A DNA stretch of 64,000 nucleotides from Perognathus longimembris pacificus (lineage: Eukaryota > Chordata > Mammalia > Rodentia > Heteromyidae), in assembly GCF_023159225.1 (NCBI RefSeq), contig NC_063161.1, positions 73,126,767 to 73,190,766 of the forward strand. The letters are read 5' to 3'. Shown here one piece after another: positions 34,945 through 43,175 of the stretch. The notes below the pieces were generated by a model that made no database searches, was not told the origin of the DNA, and worked only from the letters and a program-made list of their open reading frames with translations. How positions within the stretch are numbered: position 1 is the stretch's first letter; every line of letters starts with the position of its first letter. Made by a program: the position numbers and the translations under genes.

Positions 34945-37900
34945 ATCCTATTACGTTAATTGACTCAGGAATAGCCCAGCCTGCAACTTCTTGCTGTGTG
35001 AGGTGAAAGCTTCTCTTGGGCTTTTTCTTATTTGCAGCTCAAAGCCTCTGACAGTTATCTCTCCATTACCTGTCATTTTCTAGGCCCCCGAAGGCAGGTC
35101 AGAGCTGGAGGTGGGCTCCAGGGGGACTTTCTGGAGGGGGCTGTGCTGAAGCAGACTCTAAAGTAAGAGCAGGAGGACAAGGGTGGAGCAGGGTGCACCA
35201 TTCCTGGCAGAGGGGCAGAACGGCAGAACTCAGGCCTGAGGGAGTCTGGATATACCAGGTGTTGGGGGCCAATGTCACCTCCCCGGGGGACCTGGCATGG
35301 CCTTGAACTGCCCACTGCACCCCTCCCTGTCTAGCTTTATCTGACACTGAGTGCACTTAGCAGCCACCTCCTCCAGACACAGTCCTGTGTGCCCGCTGTC
35401 CTGCAAAGGCCAGGCAGGGTGCCTGGCCCACTTCTTGCCAGGTGCGACCCTGTCCACCAGGTGCGACCCTGTCCACCACGTATGGCTCTGTCTACCAGGT
35501 GTTTTCCAGCCCCTAGGGACAGGTCAGGGTCATCAAATCCCTAGGTGAACTCTGGATCGCTCTGTGCTCAGGTTGCAAACCCATCACCAGCAGCTTCCCC
35601 TTGTAAGGGGTGAAGGTCAAGGGTGCAGGGGAGGGGAGGCGGGGATAACTTGGGATGCGCAATCTCCTTCCGGGTGAAGGGTCAGACCCAGCAGGGAGAA
35701 CAAGATGAGCACATGTGTGGTTTGGGGCCATGGTTAAGGAGCATGGGAGGAGGCAGTGTGTGGGATAGACCCTCAGGAAATACAGGGTCTGGATGCGAGG
35801 TGATGACGAGGCTCAGCTCTGCACACCTAGAGCTTCCAGAACAGACTAGGGCATGGCGGCACTGCTGAATGTAGGCAACCCTCACTAGACAAACAATATC
35901 TGGAGTGCTGGTGGGCACGCCTATATCCCCAGCTACTCAGGAGGCTGATGGGGAGGACTGCGGTTTGAAGGCAGGCAGGTTGAAAAGTTTGAGATATTAC
36001 AACCATCAAAAGGCTGGGCTGAAGAAGTAGCTCAAGTGGTAGAGTGTCAGCTAAGCAAAACCCAGTGAGTGTGAGGCCCTGAGTTCAAACTCAAGTACCA
36101 GCCAACACATAAAAAACCTCCAAAGTAAGCCACAAAGAGAGGTTCAAGCCTCAGGTCCCCCCTCTTACTGGGTGACCTCGAGTCACTTCATCCTTAAGCC
36201 ACAGGCTCCGTGGCCAACCACATGTAAGGTGTGAGATCAAGACTTCTTTTTCCACCTGGCAGAGCCCCAGGAAATCTAGCCCTGCATTTCAGTAGCCTCC
36301 TACTGGAAGCCTCCCAGACTCCGCTGGACCATACCTGACTCCACTCCACTGCCCTGCCTCCCAGCTGCCTCCCAGCTCTGAAGGGCGAGGGGCAGCACAC
36401 CCCAGCATCAGCTGTACCCTGGCACAGACAGGGTGTCTCCCATGCCTCTTTGCCCCCCATGCCTGCTCCACCCCAGGGTGACACCAGAGGGAGGAAGTGA
36501 GTAAGTCCGCGTGGAGGCGGAGGGAGGCAAGCTCAGGGAGGGGTGAGGAGGGATGATTTCACTACACCTTTGTTATTTTTATTTTTTCACTGCTGAGGAT
36601 GGAACTCCAGTCCAGTGCTTGTTAGGAAGGTGTTCTAACCCCCGGGGCCACCCCAGCCCTTTTGCTTTTAGTTTGATTTTCAGAGAACGTCCCTCAGGTT
36701 TTCTCTGATCAGCCTTGAACCTCTATCCTCTTCCCTCAGCCTCCCTTTTCCCTCTGGGCCTCCCCAGCACCTGAGATTAAGGCTCAGACTGCCAAACCTG
36801 GCCCCGGGCCCCTGAATCTTGAGGACTGAATTTATTGGGATGCAGAGAGAAGGGACAGCAGGTGAGTTGTGTTGCTTGTACACTGGAACAGAGAGTCCCA
36901 GAGGCCTTGAACGCCAGGATTTCATCCCAGAGAAGGACCAAGCCCTGGCCCGGGCCACTCAGGCCTCTCAGGGCTGGTCTCTGCCCTGAGCCACGCCTGG
37001 GTGCAGAGGGCACAGTGCGTGCAGGCCCGGACCACTGGACAAATGTGCAGGGCACCTTCTGGAACAGACCCTAGAGACGTGGAGGTAACCTTTGATCTTC
37101 GAGTCATCTTGAGACTGGACTGGTCACCCAGCTGCCTATGGAAGGAGAGGGGGACACAGGAGGGGAGCGAACAGGAGGGGGCCTGGAGGGGCTAGCCTCC
37201 CTGTGGTCAGGTGGGCAAGCTAGGCTTATTTTTGAGACTTCCAAAACGATCCTGCAAGGGGTGTGGGGAGTGGGCCAAGGTGTCCAGTCCCTCCACAAAG
37301 GGAAGGGAGGGGCAGAGGGAGCCCCGGGAGCTCTGCCTTTCTAAGAAGCCCCTCGGCCCCTCCCCCATCCCAGGTCTTGCAAGGCGGCAGCAGCCTGAGT
37401 CATCAGCCTTGTGAGGGAGGGTGGCCGTTGGGGATGAGGACTGGGCTACAGCTCGGGCCTTCACCACGGGCCTGGGACCTGAGGACTGCCGGAGGGCAGA
37501 GGGCAGCAGGAGGCAGCGGGAAAGCGGTGGAGAAGGGCTTTGTGCATTAGGAGAGGAGGGTTCTGAATAGAGCCTGTTTGCTTTTGGTTTTAAATGGCTG
37601 ATTGAATGGGCTCCCTTTAGCAATCAGAAGACCTCAGGCGGTACCCAGGTAAGGAGGAGGAGGAACAAGAGGAGGTGGAGGGGGAGAAGGGAGGACGAAA
37701 GAGGGTGGGGATGAGGGGGGGTAGGAGGACGCCAGGAGAGGAAAGTAAAGACTGCGGGCAATAAATGTGAGTGTCCCCAAACAATGGCTGGACGGGGATC
37801 TTCAGTCAGACAAATCAGAGTGAGATTTCCAAGCCAGAACTTTAACAAGCAAGTAATGGCCTGGCCCTGAATTCTCCCCTCTCGGTCCTCCGACCTTACA

Positions 37901-38926
37901 GGGGACGCCGGGGTAAGGGGGCGGCGGCGGCGGCGACTATCAGTTTTACTTAACCTTGACTTGAAATGCATTCATTCATTCATTTGGCAGCGGAGGAGCC
38001 CCGTCCATCCCAGCCCCCCCCCCCCCAACCTCAGCCGGCCCCGACGTGGCCCTCCCCTGCCCTCTGCTGTCACAATGGTGGTAAACAAGGGACTTGAGTT
38101 ACAGCCAGCCCCCCCCCCCCCCCTTCCCGCTCCCCGCACTCCCCGACCCCCCACCCCGCCATCCCTGGCCGGCCCGCGCCCGGCCCTGGGCAGAGGCATC
38201 TTTTCCATTTTTTGATTGTTTTTTCTTTCTTGTCCTCTCACCTCTCGAGGCCTGTAACTATTTTGTTGTTGTTGTCTCCCCTCCCGGTCCCAGCGCTGCC
38301 CGGGGTCGGGGGGACTCCCCACGGTCCGGGGCGCATCCCGGGGTCCGGGCCTCCCCACGCCGCGCTCCCCTCCGAGGCCGGGCCCCCCGCCGCCGCCGCC
38401 GCCCGCGCCCTCCGCAGCCGGAGGTAAACATCCACCGCGAGCTCCCGATTTTCCGCGCCGGGGCGCGGACAGGGTGCCGGGCAGGGGGGGCGTCCGCCAT
38501 CCCGGCCGCCGCCGCGCCCCCACACCTGTTATCCACTCGCTCGCTCGCTCCCTCATTCATTTTCCCCGTCCACCCGAGCTCATTCATTCCCCCGCGCCCG
38601 GCCGCCCGGGGGCGTCGCGAGCCCGGCGGCCCGGGAGGCGGCGGGGGGGCGCGGGGTCAGGGCTGGGGGCGGGGCCGGCGGCGCGGGGCGCGGGCTTTGT
38701 GCGGCGCGGGCGGGGGGGCGCGGCGGGCCTGGCGCGGCGGCGGCGTCCCCGGGCCCCGGCGCCCCCGGCCCCCGCGGGCCCCCGCGCCCCTTTGTCCGGC
38801 CCCGCGCGCTCACCTGGTCTTGGAGGACAGGAAGGCCAGCTTGACCAGGCCGTAGGTGAACAGCGGCAGGCTCTCCTTGGCGACGCTGGCAACTTGTAGC
38901 CGGTGCTCGAGGATGTGGAGTTCCAT
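20694..38926 (-). CDS. CASTOR2: CASTOR2 (GATSL2), GATOR2-binding mTORC1 regulator; 9 coding exons
   Basis: CDS in transcript order (minus strand): 38926-38814, 26301-26231, 23546-23353, 23273-23141, 22824-22701, 22482-22372, 22139-22057, 20935-20841, 20759-20694. It totals 990 bases, 329 residues plus TAG, the family's usual length. All introns are GT-AG and every phase fits. Begins MELHILEHRLQVASVAKESLPLFTYGLVKLAFLSSKTR and ends NISGVISALKVSHAEKH. The family folds into ACT-type domains, dimerises with itself or with arginine-sensing CASTOR1, and binds GATOR2 to restrain mTORC1 at the lysosome. Residues 110-112 are QNI, where CASTOR1 has HHV; from memory this difference is part of why CASTOR2 does not respond to arginine. 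No breaks are seen. Intron 1 is 12.5 kb. Transcription runs toward RCC1L. Confidence 0.97.
20841..20935 (-). CDS. CASTOR2: CASTOR2 exon 8
   Basis: Follows TTTTCCAG. Encodes (D)ECGIVAQISEPLAAADIPAYYISTFKFDHAL and ends in phase 0 before GTAAGT. Confidence 0.96.
21153..21372 (-). repeat. (TG)n and antisense SINE in CASTOR2 intron 7
   Basis: A TG run at 21153-21184 leads into a diverged SINE copy ('ctctaccacttgatccacac'). Confidence 0.7.
21493..21590 (+). mobile_element. B1-like monomer, CASTOR2 intron 7
   Basis: 'ctgggcacaacagggcacgc' through 'caaggccagcttgggccact', then a poly(A) run. Confidence 0.6.
22057..22139 (-). CDS. CASTOR2: CASTOR2 exon 7
   Basis: Follows CCCTCAAG. Encodes (R)FPSNLLFTSASGELWKMVRIGGQPLGF and ends in phase 1 before GTGAGC. 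Confidence 0.96.
22372..22482 (-). CDS. CASTOR2: CASTOR2 exon 6
   Basis: Follows TCTCCAG. Encodes (G)VKDPMVASEDCGHIRFFSFSLIEGYISLVMDAQTQQ and ends in phase 2 before GTGAGC. Confidence 0.96.
22701..22824 (-). CDS. CASTOR2: CASTOR2 exon 5
   Basis: Follows GTCCACAG. Encodes (V)QRPVIHPLSSPSNRFCVTSLDPDTLPAVATLLMDVMFYSN and ends in phase 2 before GTAGGG. Confidence 0.96.
23040..23130 (-). mobile_element. SINE fragment (Geo-type part) abutting the exon 4 donor of CASTOR2
   Basis: 'ggggcttgaactcgggacct' and 'gctgtaccccgggagccact' are recognisable though diverged. The fragment ends about 10 bases from the splice donor. Confidence 0.55.
23141..23273 (-). CDS. CASTOR2: CASTOR2 exon 4
   Basis: Follows TGCCCAG. 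Encodes VRERDLPFVTHTLSSEFTILRVVNGETVAAENLGIANGFAKPKM and ends in phase 1 before GTGAGT. A SINE fragment begins about 10 bases into the next intron. Confidence 0.96.
23353..23546 (-). CDS. CASTOR2: CASTOR2 exon 3
   Basis: Follows CTCCACAG. Encodes (E)LPSSEHLSVADATWLALNVVSGGGGFSSSQPIGVTKIAK to STYQTDFIL and ends in phase 0 before GTGAGC. It contains the first ACT-type domain's ligand-facing segment with the QNI triplet. Confidence 0.96.
23778..23829 (+). repeat. (TG)n microsatellite, CASTOR2 intron 2
   Basis: About 26 uninterrupted TG units. Confidence 0.95.
24646..24800. repeat. (GT)n(TGTC)n microsatellite next to an antisense 7SL-like SINE tail
   Basis: GT run at 24646-24673, then TGTC units to about 24700. 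An Alu/B1-type antisense head ('gagctgggattacaggtgtg') follows at 24750-24800. Confidence 0.8.
25668..25858 (-). repeat. Old composite SINE relic, CASTOR2 intron 2
   Basis: An ID-like/Geo-like 'tttgaactcagggccttgta' part is followed by an antisense 7SL-like 'gagtagctgggatgacaggt'. Confidence 0.5.
26231..26301 (-). CDS. CASTOR2: CASTOR2 exon 2
   Basis: Encodes (R)CKFFSLTETPEDYTIIVDEEGFL, then GTAAGC. Its acceptor is preceded by a long microsatellite tract (26304-26395) that contains no A on the transcribed sense. Confidence 0.95.
26304..26395 (-). repeat. Compound microsatellite forming the exon 2 polypyrimidine tract
   Basis: Plus-strand order is (CAGG)n, (GA)n at about 26320-26364, then (GACA)n to about 26392. 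On the CASTOR2 sense strand this is an uninterrupted C/T-rich tract directly before the CAG acceptor. It has no adenosine for 92 bases. Confidence 0.9.
26403..26403 (-). promoter_or_regulatory. Candidate distant branch point of CASTOR2 intron 1
   Basis: Minus strand CTGAC (plus 26406-26402) fits the consensus CTRAY. Its A is 102 bases from the exon. No closer A exists for 92 bases upstream of the acceptor, so the branch point must lie at least that far away. Confidence 0.5.
26700..27113 (-). mobile_element. ID-like/Geo dimer nested in an older dimer
   Basis: A young copy (26743-26961) splits an older antisense copy (26700-26742 and 26975-27113). 'tcctgagattttt' on both sides is the target duplication. 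The young copy belongs to the 'tatccgaggcaggcac' subfamily. Confidence 0.85.
27665..27872 (-). repeat. Old antisense 7SL-like SINE relic
   Basis: 'ggacttgaactcagtgcccc' and 'ggaattacagatgtgcacca' mark its two ends. Confidence 0.5.
27892..28093 (-). mobile_element. ID-like/Geo dimer SINE with 15-bp target duplication
   Basis: Perfect duplication 'gacagacaagtcttt' at 27877-27891 and 28094-28108. Confidence 0.92.
29044..29240 (-). mobile_element. SINE, 7SL-like head plus Geo-type tail
   Basis: 'cctggggcttgaactccggc' through 'aggattacaagcgtgagcca'. Confidence 0.75.
30786..31260 (+). mobile_element. ID-like/Geo dimer nested in an old 7SL-like element
   Basis: The dimer is about 30986-31211, with both monomers and an A-rich tail. 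Imperfect flanks 'tcctggcaggtc' and 'tcccggcaggtc' mark the insertion point. Confidence 0.75.
31658..31940 (+). mobile_element. SINE, 7SL-like head plus Geo-type tail
   Basis: The head is 'ggctgggcccctgtggttca' and the tail carries 'ggctcaagtggcagagcccc'. A short A run closes it. Confidence 0.75.
31946..32077 (+). repeat. ID-like monomer with internal tandem duplication
   Basis: The part 'accagctagcaagcatg' to 'accccaatacttaca' occurs twice, at about 31978-32021 and 32022-32069. Confidence 0.7.
32086..32280 (+). mobile_element. ID-like/Geo dimer SINE with target duplication
   Basis: 'ggctcatttt' at 32076-32085 and 32281-32290, preceded by A runs on both sides. Confidence 0.9.
32735..33100 (-). 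mobile_element. Ancient L1M-type LINE 3' end, antisense
   Basis: Landmarks of mammalian L1M 3' ends read on the plus strand as the reverse complement: 'cagttctgtggcataaagga', the run near 32825-32900, 'aagctgagtagtatttcatc', then 'tttatccatcc'. Matched from memory of the consensus. Confidence 0.65.
33085..33350 (+). repeat. (CATC/CCAC)n tetranucleotide array
   Basis: Imperfect CATC/CACC units without a fixed period. It starts exactly where the L1M remnant reads 'tttatccatccatcc'. The open frames (IHPSIHP...) are repeat artefacts. Confidence 0.9.
33581..33783 (-). mobile_element. Young ID-like/Geo dimer SINE
   Basis: 15-bp target duplication 'tgccaccactttttt' at 33566-33580 and 33784-33798. 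Same subfamily as the copies at 26743 and 42637. Confidence 0.92.
34261..34462 (-). mobile_element. Young ID-like/Geo dimer SINE with 17-bp target duplication
   Basis: Perfect duplication 'ctcgtgacttaattctt' at 34244-34260 and 34463-34479. Confidence 0.94.
34505..34883 (+). mobile_element. 7SL-head/Geo-tail SINE interrupted by a solo Geo monomer
   Basis: The host element runs 34505-34572 and resumes at 34703. Its own Geo tail is at 34789-34883. Confidence 0.8.
34573..34690 (+). mobile_element. Solo Geo-type monomer insertion
   Basis: Only the right monomer is present ('ggaagtggtgctgtgggtca' to 'accgacaaaa' plus an A-rich tail). It is flanked by a perfect 12-bp duplication 'aagatcagagtt' at 34561-34572 and 34691-34702. 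Confidence 0.75.
34894..34940 (+). repeat. (AC)n microsatellite
   Basis: Grows from the 3' end of the SINE just before it. Confidence 0.95.
35438..35494 (+). repeat. 19-bp tandem repeat, three copies
   Basis: Two identical units 'ccaggtgcgaccctgtcca' and one diverged copy, in CASTOR2 intron 1. Confidence 0.85.
35898..36118 (+). mobile_element. Diverged SINE, 7SL-like head plus Geo-type tail
   Basis: 'cagctactcaggaggctgat' and 'ctcaagtggtagagtgtcag'. Confidence 0.65.
36560..36790 (-). repeat. Old ID-like plus 7SL-like relic
   Basis: 'actgctgaggatggaactcc' and 'gcacctgagattaaggctca' are the recognisable parts. Confidence 0.45.
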
Positions 38927-39320
38927 CGTCCGCCCGCGCCCCGCGCCCCGCGGCGGCGGCTCATCCGCGGGGACGAGCTCGGCCCCCGCCCCCCCGCGCG
39001 CCGGGCCGGCCGGGGACCCCGGGCACCGCGCAGCCGGGCAGGGCCGGGCCCGGACGCGCACCAAGGACGCCCGCCAAGCTGCCAGGGGCCGCGAGCCGGG
39101 CGGGCGGGAGGGCGGGCGGGCGGGCGAGCGGCGGCACCGGCGGGGCCCGAGCGGTCGAGCGGCGCGCGGCGGCCGGCGCAGCAGCAGCTGCTCTTCGCTG
39201 TAACAAACAACTTGCCACTCAAACGCCGGGGAGGGCATCCGCGCATGCGCCGACGCGCGCGCGGCCTGCCGGGACTTGTAGTCCGCGCGCTGCCCGGCTC
39301 TTCCGGCCGCTGGGGTGGAG
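37900..39320. promoter_or_regulatory. CASTOR2: CASTOR2 CpG-island promoter
   Basis: Very CpG-dense and covers CASTOR2 exon 1. Upstream of the gene lie a perfect NRF1 palindrome GCGCATGCGC at 39241-39250, a ZNF143/STAF-like motif on the minus strand (ACTACAAGTCCCGGCAG, 39283-39267) and an ETS-type CTTCCGG at about 39300-39306. This trio marks TATA-less housekeeping promoters and suggests a start site near 39.2 kb. Confidence 0.75.
38814..38926 (-). CDS. CASTOR2: CASTOR2 exon 1 (coding part)
   Basis: ATG at 38926-38924 with A at -3 and G at +4. 37 codons plus two bases, then GTGAGC. The frame stays open upstream to an ATG at 39238 (104 extra codons), but the family starts at MELHILEHR. Confidence 0.95.
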
Positions 39321-40245
39321 GAGGTCGAGGCCTGTCGGGCGGCTGCACCCCGAAAGCAAGAACACGGGGTTGCCGAGGATTGCGAGGGAGACAGAGAGGA
39401 CCTCCGAGGACTTCAGAAACACTCCGAGCCCGCGTGCATGCTCTGTCGTCCTTGGGGACGGGCGCTTTGGGGTACCCTTCCCCTCCCCCAGGCCCGCTCT
39501 AGGGGAGGCCCGGAGGGGAGAGGTTTGTGAAGTCGGGGCTGCGGTGCAGAGAAGCGAGGAGTGCGGGGAACGCCGGGGCCTGGGGGGGCGAGAGGGCGTC
39601 CGGTCCCATCCACCGTGGACGTCCGGGTTGGGCTTTGCTGGACCAGCGAGAGCCTGTGGGAGGGGAGGCCGCGTCCGCGCTCCCGGAGCTTGGAGGCCCC
39701 GGCTGGGTTTGTCTTCGTTGCAGGGGAAAAGGTAAAGGAGGAAGGAGAGTTGGGCCAGGATTCTGGCAGAGGCCCCGGCTACAGGACCAGTGGCCTCCGA
39801 GAGGCGGGACAGGATCTCTCCATGTCTGGATGCCTCGGGCAGTCAGTCACCCCAGGCCAGGCTAATGCAATCCCAGGGTGCAGGCCAAGGCTAATGCAAG
39901 TCCAGGATGGTGCAGGCCAGGGCCCGTGCAGGCCCAGGCTGGTGCAGGCCAGAGCTGGCACAGGTGCATCGTGGACCCTGTCTTGCAGATCTCCCCAGCT
40001 CCCTGGCTGACTGGTCTGGAAAATTTCTAGGTTTCAGTTATCAACTTATGCTGTGCGCTTTGGCCGAGTGATCCCGGATGAGATGGGTCAGATCCACCTG
40101 CTGGGAAGATAATTTTTTAAGAGGGAAATTCTAAGGTGTTTGTCCTCAAATCTCAGCTTTTCTAATCTGTGCTGAGTCTCAGAGAAGGCCTGCTTTATCT
40201 ACCTGAAATGATTTTACCCACTTCCCCCTTAGATAATGCAGATAT
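39321..40245. other. Upstream flank of CASTOR2, no gene seen
   Basis: GC-rich to about 39800, then ordinary sequence. Open frames here look like CpG-island chance frames. A divergent noncoding transcript from the CASTOR2 promoter is possible but unsupported. Confidence 0.45.
39848..39965 (+). repeat. Short GC-rich minisatellite ('gtgcaggccag' units)
   Basis: About five degenerate units of 20-24 bases, each with 'gtgcagg(c)cca'. Confidence 0.7.
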
Positions 40246-40246
40246 T

Positions 40247-40250
<4 letters not shown>

Positions 40251-40289
<39 letters not shown>

Positions 40290-40969
40290 CCCCTATCCTA
40301 GGGCTTGAACTCAGGGCCTTGGCGCTGTCCTTGAGCTTTTTTTGTTCAAGGTTAGTGCTCTAACACTTGAGCCACAGCTTCACTTCCGTCTTTTTGCTGA
40401 CTGGAGATAAGAGTCTCACCTTCTTGCTCTGGCTTCTAACCTTGACCCTCACTGCTGAAGTCTCAGCCTCTTGAGTAACTAGGATTACAAGTGTGAGCCA
40501 CCTGGGATATATTTACTGTGCTTATTTTTGTCTTTCATCCTCTCCTCTCTAAAATCTCAACTCCTTAAAAGCAATGATTTTTTTTCCCCTGGAGTCTCAG
40601 TGCTGGTCTTGGTAACTGGTGTGTGAGAGTGTCAGCTCAACACCTGCAGCCTGTGTGCATGTGTGCATTTACGCATCTGCATGCACCTTTAGGATCCAAA
40701 TCTGGACCATAGCACAACATGCTCAGTCCAGACGGGCAACATAGGCCCAGGAAGCAGGTGGCTGGGCACCAGCCAGTCATGCACATCGAGTTTCTAAAAG
40801 CAAACAAACAAAAGATGAAATATAAGCCACCTAAGAGGAAATGACAACAGGCAAGATCCATCCAGTTCTCCAACTTCTGCACTTAGTTCAAGTTGCTCTT
40901 TTCCAGTCTGCAGTCTCTGACCTGTGAGCAGACGGCAAAATCAGTCTAACCAGACTAGCATTCTATCTG

Positions 40970-41027
<58 letters not shown>

Positions 41028-41785
41028 ATGCCTGCAGTCCTAGCTACTCAGGAGGCTGAGATCTGAGGATTGTGGTACAAAGTCAGCCCTGACAGACAAA
41101 TCCAAGAGACTTATCTCTAATAACAAAAAGTCAAAAGTGGAGGTATGTCTTAGGTGGTAGAGCCTCAGCCTACAGTGAAAATAGCTCAGGGAGAGTGCCC
41201 AGGCCCTGAGTTCAAGCCAGTACTGGTGCACAAGTGTGTATGTGTGTGTGTGCATGTGCACACACGTACACAATAATAGAATGTAAAAAAGTGATACAGC
41301 GCTAGGAGAGGGTAGCTCACGCCTGCAATCCTAGCTACTCAGTAGGCTGAGATTTGAGAATCATGGTTCAAAGCTAGCTCAGGCAAGAAAGGAAAGTCTG
41401 TGAAGCTCTATCTTTTTTTTTTTTTTTGGCCAGTCCTGGGCTTGAACTCAGGGCCTGAGCAATGTCCTTGAGCTCCTTTTGCTCAAGACTGTCACTCTAC
41501 CACTTGAGCCACAGCACCACTTCCAGCCTTTTCTGTGTATGTGGTACCAAGAAATCAAACCCAGGGCTTCTTGCATGCTAGGCAAGCGCTCTACAACTAG
41601 GCCAAACTCTACCACTAGGCTAAACTCCTGGCCCTGTGTAGGACACTATAACTAACCACCAGAAAACTGGAAGTGGAGCTGTGGCTCAAAGTGATGGAGT
41701 ATTAGGCCTGAGCAAAGGAGTGCAGGGACAGTGCCTGGGCCCTGAGTTCAAGCCCCATGACCCACCAAAATAAATAAATAAATAA
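40251..41785. repeat. SINE and microsatellite cluster
   Basis: (TG)n at 40251-40285 heads an antisense 7SL-head SINE (40286-40503). (ATCT)n lies at about 40967-41027, directly followed by a sense SINE (to 41277). A further sense SINE at 41299-41785 is split by an antisense ID-like/Geo dimer at about 41411-41634. Confidence 0.75.
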
Positions 41786-41888
41786 AGGTTAGAATATTGC
41801 TCATAGGATACTTTAGGATTTTTTTTGTCTCAAATTTTTGTTTTGGCCTGTGAGCATATGTGTATTTATGTACTATATCTTAATAGAA

Positions 41889-42330
41889 TTTTTTTTCCTC
41901 TTTGGCAGTTTTGGGGGTTTGAACTCAGCTTTTAATTACCTTTTTCTTTCAAAGTTGGTCTTCTACCACTTGAGCCACACCTCTACTTCTAGCCTTTTCT
42001 TGGTTAATTAGAGGTAAGAATCTCAGATTTGGTGCTGGGAATGTGGCTTAGTGGTGGAGTGCTTGCCTAGCATGCATGAGGCCCTGGGTTTGATTCCTCA
42101 GCACCACATAAACAGAAAAAGCTGGAAGTGGCACTGTGTCTCAAGAGGTAGAGCCAAAAGGAAGACAGGGACAGTGCCCAGGCCCTGAATCCAAGCTCCA
42201 GGACTGGCAAAAAAAAAAAAAAAAGGATCTCAGATTTGTCTGCCAGGGCTGGCTTTGAATCTTGATCCTCAGACCTCAGTTTCCTGAGTAGCTGAGATTA
42301 CATGTGTGAGCCACCAGCACCTGGCCTAAA
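41889..42330 (-). mobile_element. 7SL-head SINE split by a sense ID-like/Geo dimer
   Basis: The inner copy is 42031-42226, flanked by 'atctcagattt' at 42020-42030 and 42227-42237. Confidence 0.85.
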
Positions 42331-42340
42331 CAACTTTCTT

Positions 42341-42622
42341 CCTTCCTTCCTTCCTTCCTTCCTTCCTTCCTTCCTTCCTTCCTTCCTTCCTTCTTTCCTT
42401 CCTTTCTTCCTTTCTCTTCTTTTCCTTTTTTTTATTTTTTGTCAGTTGTAGCGTTAGAACTCAGGGCCTGAGCACTGTACCTCAGCACTTCCAGCTTTCT
42501 GGTGGTTAATTGGAAATGAGTTTCATGGACTTTCCTGCATGGGCTGGCTTTGAACTACAATCTTCAGATCCTCAGTCTCTTGAGTAGCTAAGATTACAGG
42601 TGGGACCCACCAGTGCCTGGCC
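42341..42622. repeat. (TTCC)n run and antisense SINE
   Basis: TTCC units at about 42341-42400, then a 7SL-head SINE at 42440-42620. Confidence 0.8.
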
Positions 42623-42636
42623 TAAACTTATTTCTT

Positions 42637-42835
42637 TTTTTTTTTGGCCAGTCCTGGGCCTTGGACTCAGGGCCTGAGCACTGTCCCTGGCTTCTTCCCG
42701 CTCAAGGCTAGCACTCTGCCACTTGAGCCACAGCGCCGCTTCTGGCCGTTTTCTGTATATGTGGTGCTGGGGAATCGAACCTAGGGCCTCGTGTATCCGA
42801 GGCAGGCACTCTTGCCACTAGGCTATATCCCCAGC
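42637..42835 (-). mobile_element. Young ID-like/Geo dimer SINE
   Basis: 16-bp duplication 'cctaaacttatttctt' at 42621-42636 and 42836-42851. Confidence 0.92.
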
Positions 42836-42879
42836 CCTAAACTTATTTCTTAATATGGGCCTTGGTAAAAATCATTCAA

Positions 42880-43004
42880 AGAGAAGTATGGTGGTATACG
42901 CCTATAATCCCAAGACTTAGGAAGTTGAAACAGGAGAATCAGAAGTTCCAGGCCAGTCTGGGCTATATAGTGAGATCCCGCTTCAAAGTCAAAACAAACA
43001 AACA
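42880..43004 (+). mobile_element. B1-like monomer
   Basis: 'gtggtatacgcctataatcc' through 'tctgggctatatagtgagat', then an A-rich tail. Confidence 0.7.
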
Positions 43005-43175
43005 TTATGGAAAAGTATGTGGGTGAAACTATTCGTACAGGCATCTTTGGGAAATACACCCAGCCACTTAGCAATGTGGGTTCCGAGAATGCAGAAGAAA
43101 CAGCAGCTCCATTTTCCTGTCTGTGTGTGTCTGGTGAGGGGCTTGGAAGGTGGTGTGTGCATGCATGTGCACATG

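Larger units (their letters stand above)
26302..38813 (-). other. CASTOR2: CASTOR2 intron 1
   Basis: 12.5 kb between coding exons 1 and 2, filled by SINEs, an L1M remnant, a CATC array and AC repeats. Non-repeat stretches at 28110-29040, 29250-29840, 30140-30780 and 36120-37900 show no exon that I recognise. Confidence 0.9.

Noticed and set aside
38584..39348. 254-codon minus-strand open frame over the CASTOR2 promoter
   Set aside because: Different frame from CASTOR2 exon 1; a CpG-island artefact.
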